Positions 1 through 6,473 are shown, counted from the stretch's first letter. The stretch: 11,959 nucleotides of DNA from Phycisphaerae bacterium (GCA_018663565.1 JABJQE010000314.1:1-11959), one strand, 5' to 3'. Notes: generated from the sequence alone by a model not told the origin. Numbers and translations: made by a program.

Positions 1-801
1 CACATTGCCAAGTCGGGCTACCGCCACGGCGTTTTCGTGGTCTTGCACCTCTGCGATAATCGGGCAACCGCGGCCCGACTGCTCGGATGATCGTTGAAGC
101 GCCAAGGTACGTTTTAAGACTAGTGCATCGCCGTCGTCTCCCTCCCCCGCGAAAAGGATGGCGCTTCTGGCAAGGCCGGGGCGCACAATTGCCAGGTCCG
201 CAAGATCGCACGGGTCGCCCCGCCTGCAGATGATCTCTGTCGGCCCAAGGTCACTGACACGTTCGGCGAGGTACTCCTCCATTTCAACCTTGTCGCGATC
301 GGCAAGGATCGTGACGACGGCTCTTCGGCAACTCTCGTTGGCAATCGCCAGCTCTTGCACAGCTGCGGCGATCTTGGTCGACCATCCAAGGATGATCGTG
401 TGGCCTTCTTCCAGCACCATCGAGCGGCCGCGGCGGAGGTCATCTAGTTTGCCCTCAATACCGCTGGTCAGCACACCGATGATCGTGCTGACAATCAGAA
501 TGCCGATGATGGCCACCGCGAGCATGACGATGCGGTACGCCCACCCTGCGTCCTCCACGGCGCCGGGGTCTAGTGCAACCCCCAAGGTGGTCCAGAATGA
601 GTCGCCGTAGTTTGGCGGAGCGGCAGGATCTGCATCCAATGGTTGGACACCAAGAACAAGAATGACAGCCACCACCGCCATGACTGCAGCCGAAATCGCG
701 GCAAGCCACAGCATGAGCTTGCCTGTACCGCCCGCGATGGTTCGGTCGAAGTGGTATTGCCAGTGGGCCCTCAGGCCGGGTTTGGAATCAGGGGTGGTCA
801 T
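1..801 (-). CDS. CASTOR/POLLUX-type ion channel, N-terminal part (open at left edge)
   Basis: The reading frame is open from the ATG at 801 to base 1, giving the first 267 residues of a longer protein. Residues 29-51 form one hydrophobic helix, 64-80 a pore-like segment ending in LDPG, and 90-113 a second helix. A Rossmann/RCK-like NAD-binding domain then begins at HTIILGWS (134-141) and continues with ILADRDKVEMEEY and CRRGDPCDL (192-200). This order and these motifs match bacterial relatives of the plant CASTOR/POLLUX (DMI1) channels, known from memory of the family. The canonical K+ filter TVGYG is absent, as expected for this family, so ion selectivity cannot be read here. A GAGGAG ribosome binding site sits about 11 bases before the ATG. 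The upstream neighbour on the same strand ends 123 bases away. The inner-membrane location is inferred from the helices. The remaining RCK domain lies outside the window. Confidence 0.85.
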   Translation of the reverse strand, partial: MTTPDSKPGLRAHWQYHFDRTIAGGTGKLMLWLAAISAAVMAVVAVILVLGVQPLDADPAAPPNYGDSFWTTLGVALDPGAVEDAGWAYRIVMLAVAIIGILIVSTIIGVLTSGIEGKLDDLRRGRSMVLEEGHTIILGWSTKIAAAVQELAIANESCRRAVVTILADRDKVEMEEYLAERVSDLGPTEIICRRGDPCDLADLAIVRPGLARSAILFAGEGDDGDALVLKRTLALQRSSEQSGRGCPIIAEVQDHENAVAVARLGNV

Positions 802-924
802 GGGTTCGGATACTCCTCTTCCATTTCGTTACTGGATCATGCGAAGATTCAGAGAACTTGGGGTACGGCGCAAGAACAAGATCGCAGGTTACTTCTTCGA
901 AGGGGCCCCTGTGATTGGATTAGA

Positions 925-1611
925 TTAATCTTGATCCAACGCTGTGGACGCTTGGATGATGCACGCGCCGGGCTCAAGGGTGATGGCGGCAAGTTGCACG
1001 TGACGGTGATCGACGAGGGGAATGGCCGCTTCGACTGACTCGCCCTGCAGGAGTGTGGCGAGGAAGGCGAGGTCATCATTCTCTGCGAGCGATTCATGGA
1101 GTGTTGGCAGGATCCAATCGGTTGGCAGCGGGAGTGGCAGCCTGCCCAGGCGAAAGGTGGGCGCCTTGAGTTTCAGTTGATTGTTCTCGATTACGGGACG
1201 AACGCGGAAGCGGCCGATGCGATGACCGATATCGCCGGTGCTGATGGCCAACTCAATTCCAGCAGGAGTGATGTGAATCTGCGGAAACGTAGTATCTGCA
1301 GGCCAGTCGACACCTCGCCCTGCGAGCCATTGCTTCAGGCGGGCTGTCAGCCAAGCATTGATAGCCTCTTCGGGGATGCGCAATCGCCACACATCTTCCT
1401 CTGGCCGGATCTTCTGGAACTCTTCGACGAGACGGTATTCGGCGGTTTCGCCGAGTTCTGAGGCGGCGGCATCAGTGGTGGCCGCGGACTGATACCACTG
1501 AGGTGTTAGCCCTGCAAGCCACCATCCGATGGCGGCGAGCAAAATCAGCCCGATGACGGCTCCAAGTAGAGCCTGGCACATTGTGCGAAGTGTGGGCTGG
1601 GGTAGTGGCAT
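925..1611 (-). CDS. Membrane-anchored hypothetical protein, weakly YpmS/LmeA-like
   Basis: I do not recognise this 228-residue protein with certainty. A single N-terminal transmembrane helix (about residues 11-35, MCQALLGAVIGLILL...) is followed by an extracytoplasmic domain of about 190 residues. The segment LRIPEEAINAWL, then a strand-rich stretch and FRVRPVIENNQLKLKAPTFR with LGRLPLPLP, resembles the general pattern of membrane-anchored YpmS (DUF2140) or LmeA-like lipid-handling domains. That resemblance is by eye only. The start is uncertain: ATG at 1611 gives a compact N-terminus, while GTG codons at 1614 and 1647 are also in frame, the last overlapping corA. It is divergent from corA with about 24 bases between them and lies upstream of the channel gene, possibly co-transcribed with it. 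Confidence 0.7.
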   Translation of the reverse strand: MPLPQPTLRTMCQALLGAVIGLILLAAIGWWLAGLTPQWYQSAATTDAAASELGETAEYRLVEEFQKIRPEEDVWRLRIPEEAINAWLTARLKQWLAGRGVDWPADTTFPQIHITPAGIELAISTGDIGHRIGRFRVRPVIENNQLKLKAPTFRLGRLPLPLPTDWILPTLHESLAENDDLAFLATLLQGESVEAAIPLVDHRHVQLAAITLEPGACIIQASTALDQD

Positions 1612-1635
1612 CACTGTGGATAGTACGATCCCTGT

Positions 1636-2826
1636 ATGGCTGAGCACACATCATCCAAACAAGACTCTTCTATTGAACCAATCGACGTGGCTGAGGAAAC
1701 TGTCACATCACCCGACGTCGAGTCGATGGATCATGGCGGGCAACTTGAGTCCTACGAGGAGTCGAGCGGCTATCCGGAGGATCCTGCCGACATCGACCGC
1801 CCCGCGCCTCCGGAAGAGTCGCTCAGTCCAGCCATCGTGACATGCGTCGATTACGGGCCGGACGGAATTGAACGCACCAACATCACCGACGTGCGGACAT
1901 TCTTTGCAAAGTCGCGACCTACGTGTGGCGTGGTGCGGTGGATTAATGTGGTGGGCGATCCGCCAACGTTCTTGCTTGAAGTGATCGCTGAGCGATATCA
2001 CCTGCATCCGCTTGCTCTTGAGGATCTGATTCAGATTCCGCAGCGGCCGAAGGTTGATGAGTATGCCGAGTTTTCTAAGCATCCATATCTGTTTGTGACC
2101 GGCCGGGCGGTTGATGAAGAAGATGGTCATCTTCGCAGCCAGCAGGTCAGTATGTTCGTGGGCGATCATCAGGTGATTTCATTTCAGCAGTATGACCCTG
2201 ACTTATGGCAGTCTTTATTGACACGACTGCAGGATGAGGGCAGCCGACTTAGGCAGAGCGGTACCGACTTCTTGTTCTACTGTTTGCTTGATCGGATTGT
2301 TGATGTTGCGTTTCCTGCGTTGCAAGACATTGGCGAGCGGCTTGACACACTCGATCGCAAAATAACGAGCGAACACGACGAAGAGGCTGCGGATGAGGTG
2401 CACGAACTTAAGCGCGCACTATTGGTCATGCGGCGGGAGCTTTGGCCGATGCGTGAGCTGCTTGGAACACTCTGCACAAGCAAGTGGCCAGTAATCTCTA
2501 AAGAAACGCGGACGTATCTACGAGACGTGCATGATCACATTCGCTACATCGCCGACACTGTTGATATCTATCGCGAAGCCACAAGCGGCATGCTCGCGGT
2601 GTATCAGCAGGAGCTCAATCAGAAAATGAATGACGTGATGAAAGTGCTGACAATCATCGCGACGATCTTTATTCCGTTGTCGTTTCTCACGGGTCTCTTC
2701 GGTATGAACTTCAGCGACTCGCTGCCGGGGCAAGAGAGTCCGAACGCGTTCTTGTGGTTCATTCTGTCCTGCTTGGCCGTGGTAACCATCATGCTCGGCG
2801 TATTCCGCTGGAAGAAGTGGATCTGA
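1636..2826 (+). CDS. corA: CorA family Mg2+/Co2+ transport protein
   Basis: The 396-residue product is an inner-membrane divalent cation channel of the CorA family (2-TM-GxN). The defining evidence is FLTGLFGMNF, with the GMN signature at residues 356-358 directly after transmembrane helix 1 (about 337-355). A second helix lies at about 371-391 and the basic end RWKKWI is typical. The cytoplasmic domain carries the usual HPLALEDL and QRPKVDEY segments followed by long helices. The first 60-65 residues are an acidic, Ser/Pro-rich low-complexity extension (EESSGYPEDPADID...) beyond the usual CorA core, which explains the length above the common 316-370 residues. No strong ribosome binding site precedes the ATG at 1636. 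It is divergent from the membrane-anchored gene on the left and convergent with the DUF1573 gene on the right. Mg2+ versus Co2+ or other metal preference cannot be told. Confidence 0.95.
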   Translation: MAEHTSSKQDSSIEPIDVAEETVTSPDVESMDHGGQLESYEESSGYPEDPADIDRPAPPEESLSPAIVTCVDYGPDGIERTNITDVRTFFAKSRPTCGVVRWINVVGDPPTFLLEVIAERYHLHPLALEDLIQIPQRPKVDEYAEFSKHPYLFVTGRAVDEEDGHLRSQQVSMFVGDHQVISFQQYDPDLWQSLLTRLQDEGSRLRQSGTDFLFYCLLDRIVDVAFPALQDIGERLDTLDRKITSEHDEEAADEVHELKRALLVMRRELWPMRELLGTLCTSKWPVISKETRTYLRDVHDHIRYIADTVDIYREATSGMLAVYQQELNQKMNDVMKVLTIIATIFIPLSFLTGLFGMNFSDSLPGQESPNAFLWFILSCLAVVTIMLGVFRWKKWI

Positions 2827-2859
2827 CCCGACGGGTCATGCATAGTCGTTATGCGACTA
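2825..2859. terminator. Possible hairpins between convergent corA and DUF1573 gene
   Basis: The 88-base convergent gap holds the palindrome GACCCG-A-CGGGTC (2825-2837, starting in the corA stop codon) and a second hairpin TAGTCG-ttatg-CGACTA (2843-2859). The second competes with an overlapping GCATA/TATGC pairing (2840-2854). Neither is followed by a T-run on either strand, so intrinsic termination is uncertain. Confidence 0.3.
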
Positions 2860-2914
2860 CTAGCTGTGTAGGTGTTTGCTAGGCAAGTGGATCAACTACC
2901 GGGCGGGTCGGGTG

Positions 2915-3988
2915 CTACTTATACCGCACCAAGCCAGCAGTTCGGAATTGAAGGGACTGCTCGCCGGGGACATCCGTGCGAATTAGGACGCGGCCAGCAA
3001 GCGAGCCCATGAAGTCGTTGGAGTTTCCGCGGAGGATGATGTCGTAACTGGAAACATCTGGGTTGATGACTGGTTCGATGGTGAGCGTGATGTCTTTGGG
3101 GCGCATGGTGATGCGGTGGTCCAAGATTCGAAATGGGGTGCCGTCGCGGCGGGTGATGCGAATGCGTTTCTCAAATGATTCGCCGGGCTTGACGCCGCCA
3201 AACATGAATGTCGTAGTGTCCGACATCAGTTGGCCTTGCACGGCGCCCAGGGCAGTTATTTTGACATCATGTGGTTTTTGTGGGATGTCTGGGCTATCTG
3301 GTCCCGGCGACGCTTTTCCCGTGACAGTCACGAAGCACTGCACATCGCCCCATGGTGCTGAGGGCAGGACGTTGATTCGAAGCAATTTGGCATGAGCCGG
3401 CGCACCTTCTGGCGGCGGTAAGAACTGAGCCTTCATGTGCTTTGAGGTTGGGCCGTGGGTGCGGATCGTGTCGCCAAACACAAACGTGGCCTCCGCTGGT
3501 GTCAACAAGACGTCTGTGTATCCGCCTGCGCCGAGCATCATCGTTGGCAACTTGGCAAGTCGCGGGCTTGTGCGAACGAATGGTGTGACGTTTGCTCTGA
3601 GATAGAGCGTGGTGGTTGGTGATTCGGAATCGTTACTCAGAACGGTCACTGTTTTGGAGAGTTGTCCTGTGGCATTGGGCTTGAATGTCGCGTCAATCGT
3701 GCCTGATTCGCCGGGGGCGTAGATCAGTTTGTCGAGGGTTGTGGTCGTGCAGCCACAGCCAGGATGCACCTTTTCAATGATCAGTGGTGTGTCGCCTGTG
3801 TTGACGAAGTCGAACTCACAGGGCAGCGTGTCGACGTCCCAGATGTCACCAAACTCGTGAACTGGCGTGAAGACGGTCATTCGTGGCCCGGCAAGCACCA
3901 GCGAAGAGAGCCCACAGACCACCACGAGGCCCATTCGGAGGCCCTGGGGGGGGATAATCGAGGCGACTGCGCCCTTTAGACTTGACAT
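2915..3988 (-). CDS. Exported DUF1573 domain protein
   Basis: This 357-residue protein begins with a signal-like stretch (hydrophobic core MGLVVVCGLSSLVLAG, residues 19-34). It continues with a DUF1573 domain: HEFGDIWDVDTLPCEFDFVN, TGDTPLIIEKV, then the hallmark GCGCTT (Cys78, Cys80), and YAPGESGTIDATF. DUF1573 domains are Ig-like (ASH/HYDIN-type) folds frequent in exported proteins of Planctomycetes and Bacteroidetes; their function is unknown. A second, more divergent beta-sandwich-like unit probably covers about residues 245-357 (FGGVKPGESFEKRIRITRRDGTPF...). The start is ATG at 3988 without a clear ribosome binding site; ATG at 3934 (Met19) would leave a short but complete signal peptide. 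It is divergent from the Cys-rich repeat gene with 86 bases between them, so the two may share a regulatory region. Confidence 0.85.
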   Translation of the reverse strand: MSSLKGAVASIIPPQGLRMGLVVVCGLSSLVLAGPRMTVFTPVHEFGDIWDVDTLPCEFDFVNTGDTPLIIEKVHPGCGCTTTTLDKLIYAPGESGTIDATFKPNATGQLSKTVTVLSNDSESPTTTLYLRANVTPFVRTSPRLAKLPTMMLGAGGYTDVLLTPAEATFVFGDTIRTHGPTSKHMKAQFLPPPEGAPAHAKLLRINVLPSAPWGDVQCFVTVTGKASPGPDSPDIPQKPHDVKITALGAVQGQLMSDTTTFMFGGVKPGESFEKRIRITRRDGTPFRILDHRITMRPKDITLTIEPVINPDVSSYDIILRGNSNDFMGSLAGRVLIRTDVPGEQSLQFRTAGLVRYK

Positions 3989-4060
3989 ATCGTGACCATA
4001 GCCGGAAAGTGGATTACCGGGTGTCGGCCATTGTGAATGTTCGGCGAGCTTTGGAGAGTG

Positions 4061-4067
4061 GGAAGGG
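4061..4067 (+). promoter_or_regulatory. Ribosome binding site fixing the start of the Cys-rich gene
   Basis: GGAAGGG lies 7 bases before ATG 4075. The frame is open further upstream to an ATG at 3982, but that start would overlap the divergent DUF1573 gene and put 31 charged residues before the signal peptide. The 4075 start is therefore preferred. Confidence 0.65.
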
Positions 4068-4074
4068 TTTCAAA

Positions 4075-5073
4075 ATGACGAACGATCTTCGCCTTGTCTT
4101 GGCCGCTTTTATTGCAGTGGTACTGCTCGCAACATCATCTGCGTTTGCAGACCCATGTAATCCAGATGACCCGGATTACGATTTGTGTGTGTGTGATCCG
4201 TGTGAATGCGGCTGGGGTGATCCGTGTGATTGCGGCTGGGGTGATCCGTGCGACTGCGGCTCGGGTGATCCGTGTGAATGCGGCTGGGGTGATCCGTGCG
4301 ACTGCGGCTGGGGTGATCCGTGTGAATGCGGTTGGGGCGATCCGTGTGACCCCGGTTGCGTGAATTACGACCCCTGCGATCCGAATTGTCCCGACTACGA
4401 CCCATGCAATTGGGAGTGTCCCGACTACGATCCCTGCGCCAATCCGGATTGTTTCGATTACGACGAGTGTTACTGCTTCGGCGGGCCACTTGAATGTAAT
4501 CCGTTATGCGAGGACTACAACCCATACTGCAATCCAGAGTGTGCTGGATATGACCCATGTAATCCTCTGGCCGATTGCTACGACCCGTGCGAATGTGGTG
4601 ATGGCGATCCGTGCGAGTGCGGCTGGGGCGACCCATGCGACTGTGGCTGGGGCGATCCTTGCGAGTGCGGGTGGGGGACGCCCTGTGAGTGCGGCTATGG
4701 GGAACCGTGCGAATGCAATGAGAACTGTGATCAGGAGTGCCCTGGCAACTTTTCAGAAACGCCAGGTGGCTGGGACAATGAGATCGACATCAACGACCTT
4801 CTTCACCTAATTGGGTATTTCGGCACACCGAATGCAGACATCAATGGTGACGGCACAACCAATATTGATGACATGTTGATCGTGATCGGGAACTTTGGCC
4901 CTTGCCCGTGCACGGATCCCTGTGATCCAAGCTGCGATACATATGATCCGTGTGAGTGCGGCTCGGGTGATCCGTGTGAGTGTGGTTGGGGCGATCCTTG
5001 CGACTGCGGTTGGGGCGATCCCTGCGAATGCGGATGGGACGATCCGTGTGAGTGCTGGGGCGACTGCGGCTGA
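4075..5073 (+). CDS. Secreted Cys-rich octapeptide-repeat protein with internal dockerin-like module
   Basis: The 332-residue product has a clear signal peptide (LVLAAFIAVVLLATSSAFA, cleavage near residue 25-26). The mature chain is built from an 8-residue repeat CGWGDPC(D/E): six copies at 4207-4350, five at 4594-4713 and four at 4957-5052. Between the first two blocks is a looser array of (D/N)P-x-C-x-x-YDPC units. A dockerin-type Ca-binding module (residues about 234-276, with D255-I-N257-G-D259-G...D266) lies between blocks two and three rather than at the C-terminus. I count 60 Cys, very many Asp/Glu, and no Lys or Arg after the signal peptide. Extracellular or surface location is inferred from the signal peptide. 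The chemistry suggests a metal-binding or densely disulfide-bonded structural protein, but this is inference, and I know no named family with this repeat. It ends 7 bases from the convergent cytochrome gene. Confidence 0.85.
   Translation: MTNDLRLVLAAFIAVVLLATSSAFADPCNPDDPDYDLCVCDPCECGWGDPCDCGWGDPCDCGSGDPCECGWGDPCDCGWGDPCECGWGDPCDPGCVNYDPCDPNCPDYDPCNWECPDYDPCANPDCFDYDECYCFGGPLECNPLCEDYNPYCNPECAGYDPCNPLADCYDPCECGDGDPCECGWGDPCDCGWGDPCECGWGTPCECGYGEPCECNENCDQECPGNFSETPGGWDNEIDINDLLHLIGYFGTPNADINGDGTTNIDDMLIVIGNFGPCPCTDPCDPSCDTYDPCECGSGDPCECGWGDPCDCGWGDPCECGWDDPCECWGDCG
4207..4350 (+). repeat. 24-nt coding tandem repeat, block 1 (6 units)
   Basis: Six consecutive 24-base units encode CGWGDPC(D/E), with one CGSGDPCE variant at unit three. 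Units two-three (4231-4278) and four-five (4279-4326) match at 47 of 48 bases, so a two-unit, 48-base duplication is the likely recent event. Confidence 0.95.
4594..4713 (+). repeat. 24-nt coding tandem repeat, block 2 (5 units)
   Basis: Five 24-base units encode CGDGDPCE, CGWGDPCD, CGWGDPCE, CGWGTPCE and CGYGEPCE. They differ at more synonymous and replacement positions than block 1, so this block appears older. Confidence 0.92.
4774..4902 (+). other. Dockerin-like Ca-binding module inside the Cys-rich protein
   Basis: The coding segment for residues about 234-276 has two half-repeats, IDINDLLHLIGYFG and DINGDGTTNIDDMLIVIGNFG. The second carries the DxNxDGxxxxxD pattern of an EF-hand-like dockerin Ca loop; the first is degenerate. 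Such modules are common at protein ends in Phycisphaerae, but here one is flanked on both sides by Cys-rich repeats. Confidence 0.8.
4957..5052 (+). repeat. 24-nt coding tandem repeat, block 3 (4 units)
   Basis: Four 24-base units encode CGSGDPCE, CGWGDPCD, CGWGDPCE and CGWDDPCE, followed by a short CWGDCG tail and the stop codon. Confidence 0.92.
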
Positions 5074-5080
5074 GCAGGGA

Positions 5081-5494
5081 TCAGGCGCCGGGGTCTGACG
5101 CCGCGATGCCGGAGTCGAGTGGTGCTGAACCCGTTCTTTGCATGACGAGGGTGACATAGCCCGTTACCAAACGGCGATGCGGGCCGGCAAGGTCCGACTC
5201 ATCGAACATGTCCGGCAGAATGGTGTCCCACTCGGCGGGTGTGTACTCCAGGATGCGTGGCGCAGCATGGCAGCGGCTGCACGTTTGCAGATAGATCAGG
5301 CGGCCTTGCTCAAGCGATGAGGCCCGCTCCGGCGGCGCAGCGAGCGTGGCAATGGGCGGCGCGATCTGCTCAAGCGACATGCAGGCGGGCACGAGGATTG
5401 CCGCTGCGAGCAGGATGCTCACGCGTGGCCATTGCCGGGTCGGGGCGATGGCCTCGGTGGGCTGGCGGTGCGGGATGGGGGTTGTAGATCGCAT
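5081..5494 (-). CDS. Monoheme cytochrome c lipoprotein
   Basis: The 137-residue protein has an N-terminal hydrophobic segment (VSILLAAAILVPAC, residues 25-38) ending in a lipobox-like LVPAC, so Cys38 may be lipidated; Pro at -2 is not ideal. A single c-type heme site C72-S-R-C75-H76 follows a helix (EQGRLIYLQ), then YTPAEWDTILPDM, the usual layout of small class I-like cytochromes. Met96 is the likely distal ligand and Met118 an alternative. The C-terminal tail is short and unstructured-looking. It starts 6 bases after the stop codon of the beta-barrel gene on the same strand, so the two are almost surely co-transcribed. No strong ribosome binding site is visible before the ATG, consistent with translational coupling. 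A role in periplasmic electron transfer is inferred from the heme motif; the redox partner is unknown. Confidence 0.82.
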   Translation of the reverse strand: MRSTTPIPHRQPTEAIAPTRQWPRVSILLAAAILVPACMSLEQIAPPIATLAAPPERASSLEQGRLIYLQTCSRCHAAPRILEYTPAEWDTILPDMFDESDLAGPHRRLVTGYVTLVMQRTGSAPLDSGIAASDPGA

Positions 5495-5500
5495 GTGGAG

Positions 5501-6295
5501 TCAGAAATCAAATCCAACGATGGTGCGGAACTGATACCGCTCGCTGTTGGAGTTGTCGGGGTTCATGAGAAACTCGAGCGTCGCTGCGATGAACCAGCCG
5601 TCGCCGTGGTAGGCCAGAGCCGGTCCGAGATACACATTGGTCGTGGCGTCGCTGGACCGCCAACTCGGCAGCGTCGTGTTGACGAGCAGTTCGGCTCCGA
5701 CGAAGAAACTTTCGGAGAGTTGCCAACTAGCGCCGAACTGGTTTTTGATCTTGCCTTTGGCTTCGACGTAGTGTTCTTCTTCCCATTCGCCCTCGACCGT
5801 GAGGTTGTAGAGCAACTGCAGTTTGTCGAGGTTCTTCTGGAGGAGTAGTTTGCCTTCGGCGGCGAGTTTTTCAGGGCCAAACTTTGTTTCGGCGTAGAGG
5901 CCGACACCGAGGAAGTCGGTGGTGGGGTCGGAGAGTTTCCATTTCGCCTCAATGGCGGTGTCGCGGTACTGCCACTCAGTGCCTGCGGCGTCGCTGTTGT
6001 GCTTGACCCGCCAATCAGCGACATATAACGCCAACTGAAAGTTGTCTGTAATGCCAAATTCGATCTCTTCTCGGAAGTCGAGCCGCCAATACCCCTCAGT
6101 GCCCGGCTTGTCCCACTTGACCGTGGTCCAGTGCTCAAACTCAATCGAGCCTGGCGTTTGGACATTGACGTCCCGGAGATATGTGAATCGTCGTGTGCCG
6201 GCCACGGCCGCTGCATCGAGCGTTGCGTGCGCGATTGCGAGTATGCAGCACGAGAGCAGCGGCATTTTGACAAAGGGATTGTTTGTGGAAGTCAC
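5501..6295 (-). CDS. Outer-membrane beta-barrel protein, DUF6662-like
   Basis: The 264-residue protein has a signal peptide (MPLLSCCILAIAHATLDAAA) and then alternating amphipathic strands throughout (RLDFREEIEFGITDNFQLALY, FFVGAELLVNTTLP, WFIAATLEFLMN). It ends in FRTIVGFDF with a terminal Phe, as expected for a barrel recognised by the BAM machinery. The opening RRFTYLRDVNVQTPGSIEFE and the later LLLQKN, LYNLTVEGEWE and LGPALAYHGDGW resemble barrels I associate with DUF6662; this is from memory. GTG at 6295 supplies the only positive charge before the signal core, whereas ATG at 6265 (residue 11) starts directly at the hydrophobic part. A candidate promoter with its -10 at 6302-6307 would make the GTG nearly leaderless, so the start is unresolved. 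It leads an operon with the cytochrome gene. Confidence 0.8.
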   Translation of the reverse strand: MTSTNNPFVKMPLLSCCILAIAHATLDAAAVAGTRRFTYLRDVNVQTPGSIEFEHWTTVKWDKPGTEGYWRLDFREEIEFGITDNFQLALYVADWRVKHNSDAAGTEWQYRDTAIEAKWKLSDPTTDFLGVGLYAETKFGPEKLAAEGKLLLQKNLDKLQLLYNLTVEGEWEEEHYVEAKGKIKNQFGASWQLSESFFVGAELLVNTTLPSWRSSDATTNVYLGPALAYHGDGWFIAATLEFLMNPDNSNSERYQFRTIVGFDF

Positions 6296-6301
6296 GCGGG
6301 G

Positions 6302-6330
6302 ACAATACTGATATTGCGACGCAGTTTCAA
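6302..6330 (-). promoter_or_regulatory. Candidate promoter of the beta-barrel/cytochrome operon
   Basis: On the minus strand, TTGAAA (-35, 6325-6330), a 17-base spacer and TATTGT (-10, 6302-6307) form a sigma70-like promoter. Transcription would begin near 6295. It overlaps the first of two palindromic sites. This is a visual match only. Confidence 0.4.
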
Positions 6331-6357
6331 TAAGTTATTGCGACGAAGTTGCAACAA
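6312..6357. promoter_or_regulatory. Two tandem palindromic operator-like sites
   Basis: A 22-base element occurs at 6312-6333 and again at 6336-6357, matching at 19 of 22 positions with a 24-base period. Each contains a 17-base imperfect palindrome of form TTG-N2-AC-N3-GT-N2-CAA (6314-6330 and 6338-6354). The first overlaps the -35 and spacer of the candidate promoter. The layout suits a dimeric repressor; the TTGCGA/TTGCAA halves recall Fur-family boxes of some proteobacteria, but the regulator is not identified. Confidence 0.5.
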
Positions 6358-6473
6358 TATACAGGCCTCGGGGGCCAGTATCAACCGCTGATTACTGCTT
6401 ATCTATTTGCAATCACACCACTTGCAAATTGCGAATGTGTTCGTGCTGTGGATGAAGAAAAGGGTACTGACGG

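Noticed and set aside
158..610. Plus-strand open frame of 150 codons
   Set aside because: It lies antisense within the channel gene, whose protein shows clear family motifs; the plus-strand product is low-complexity Ser/Arg without domains.
3982..4074. Upstream in-frame ATG for the Cys-rich gene
   Set aside because: It would overlap the divergent DUF1573 gene and add 31 charged residues before a normal signal peptide; ATG 4075 has a good ribosome binding site.
4109..4636. Minus-strand and alternate plus frames across the Cys-rich repeats
   Set aside because: Repeats keep every frame open; these products are repetitive Arg/His/Asp or Ala/Val/Ile shadows, lacking a signal peptide or module.
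4207..5052. CRISPR-like interpretation of the 24-base repeats
   Set aside because: Units are contiguous with no unique spacers and are in frame with a coding sequence; variation is at codon level.
6363..6377. GGCC-tcggg-GGCC hairpin as terminator of the M3 gene
   Set aside because: The stem is only four base pairs, about 100 bases past the stop, with no T-run.
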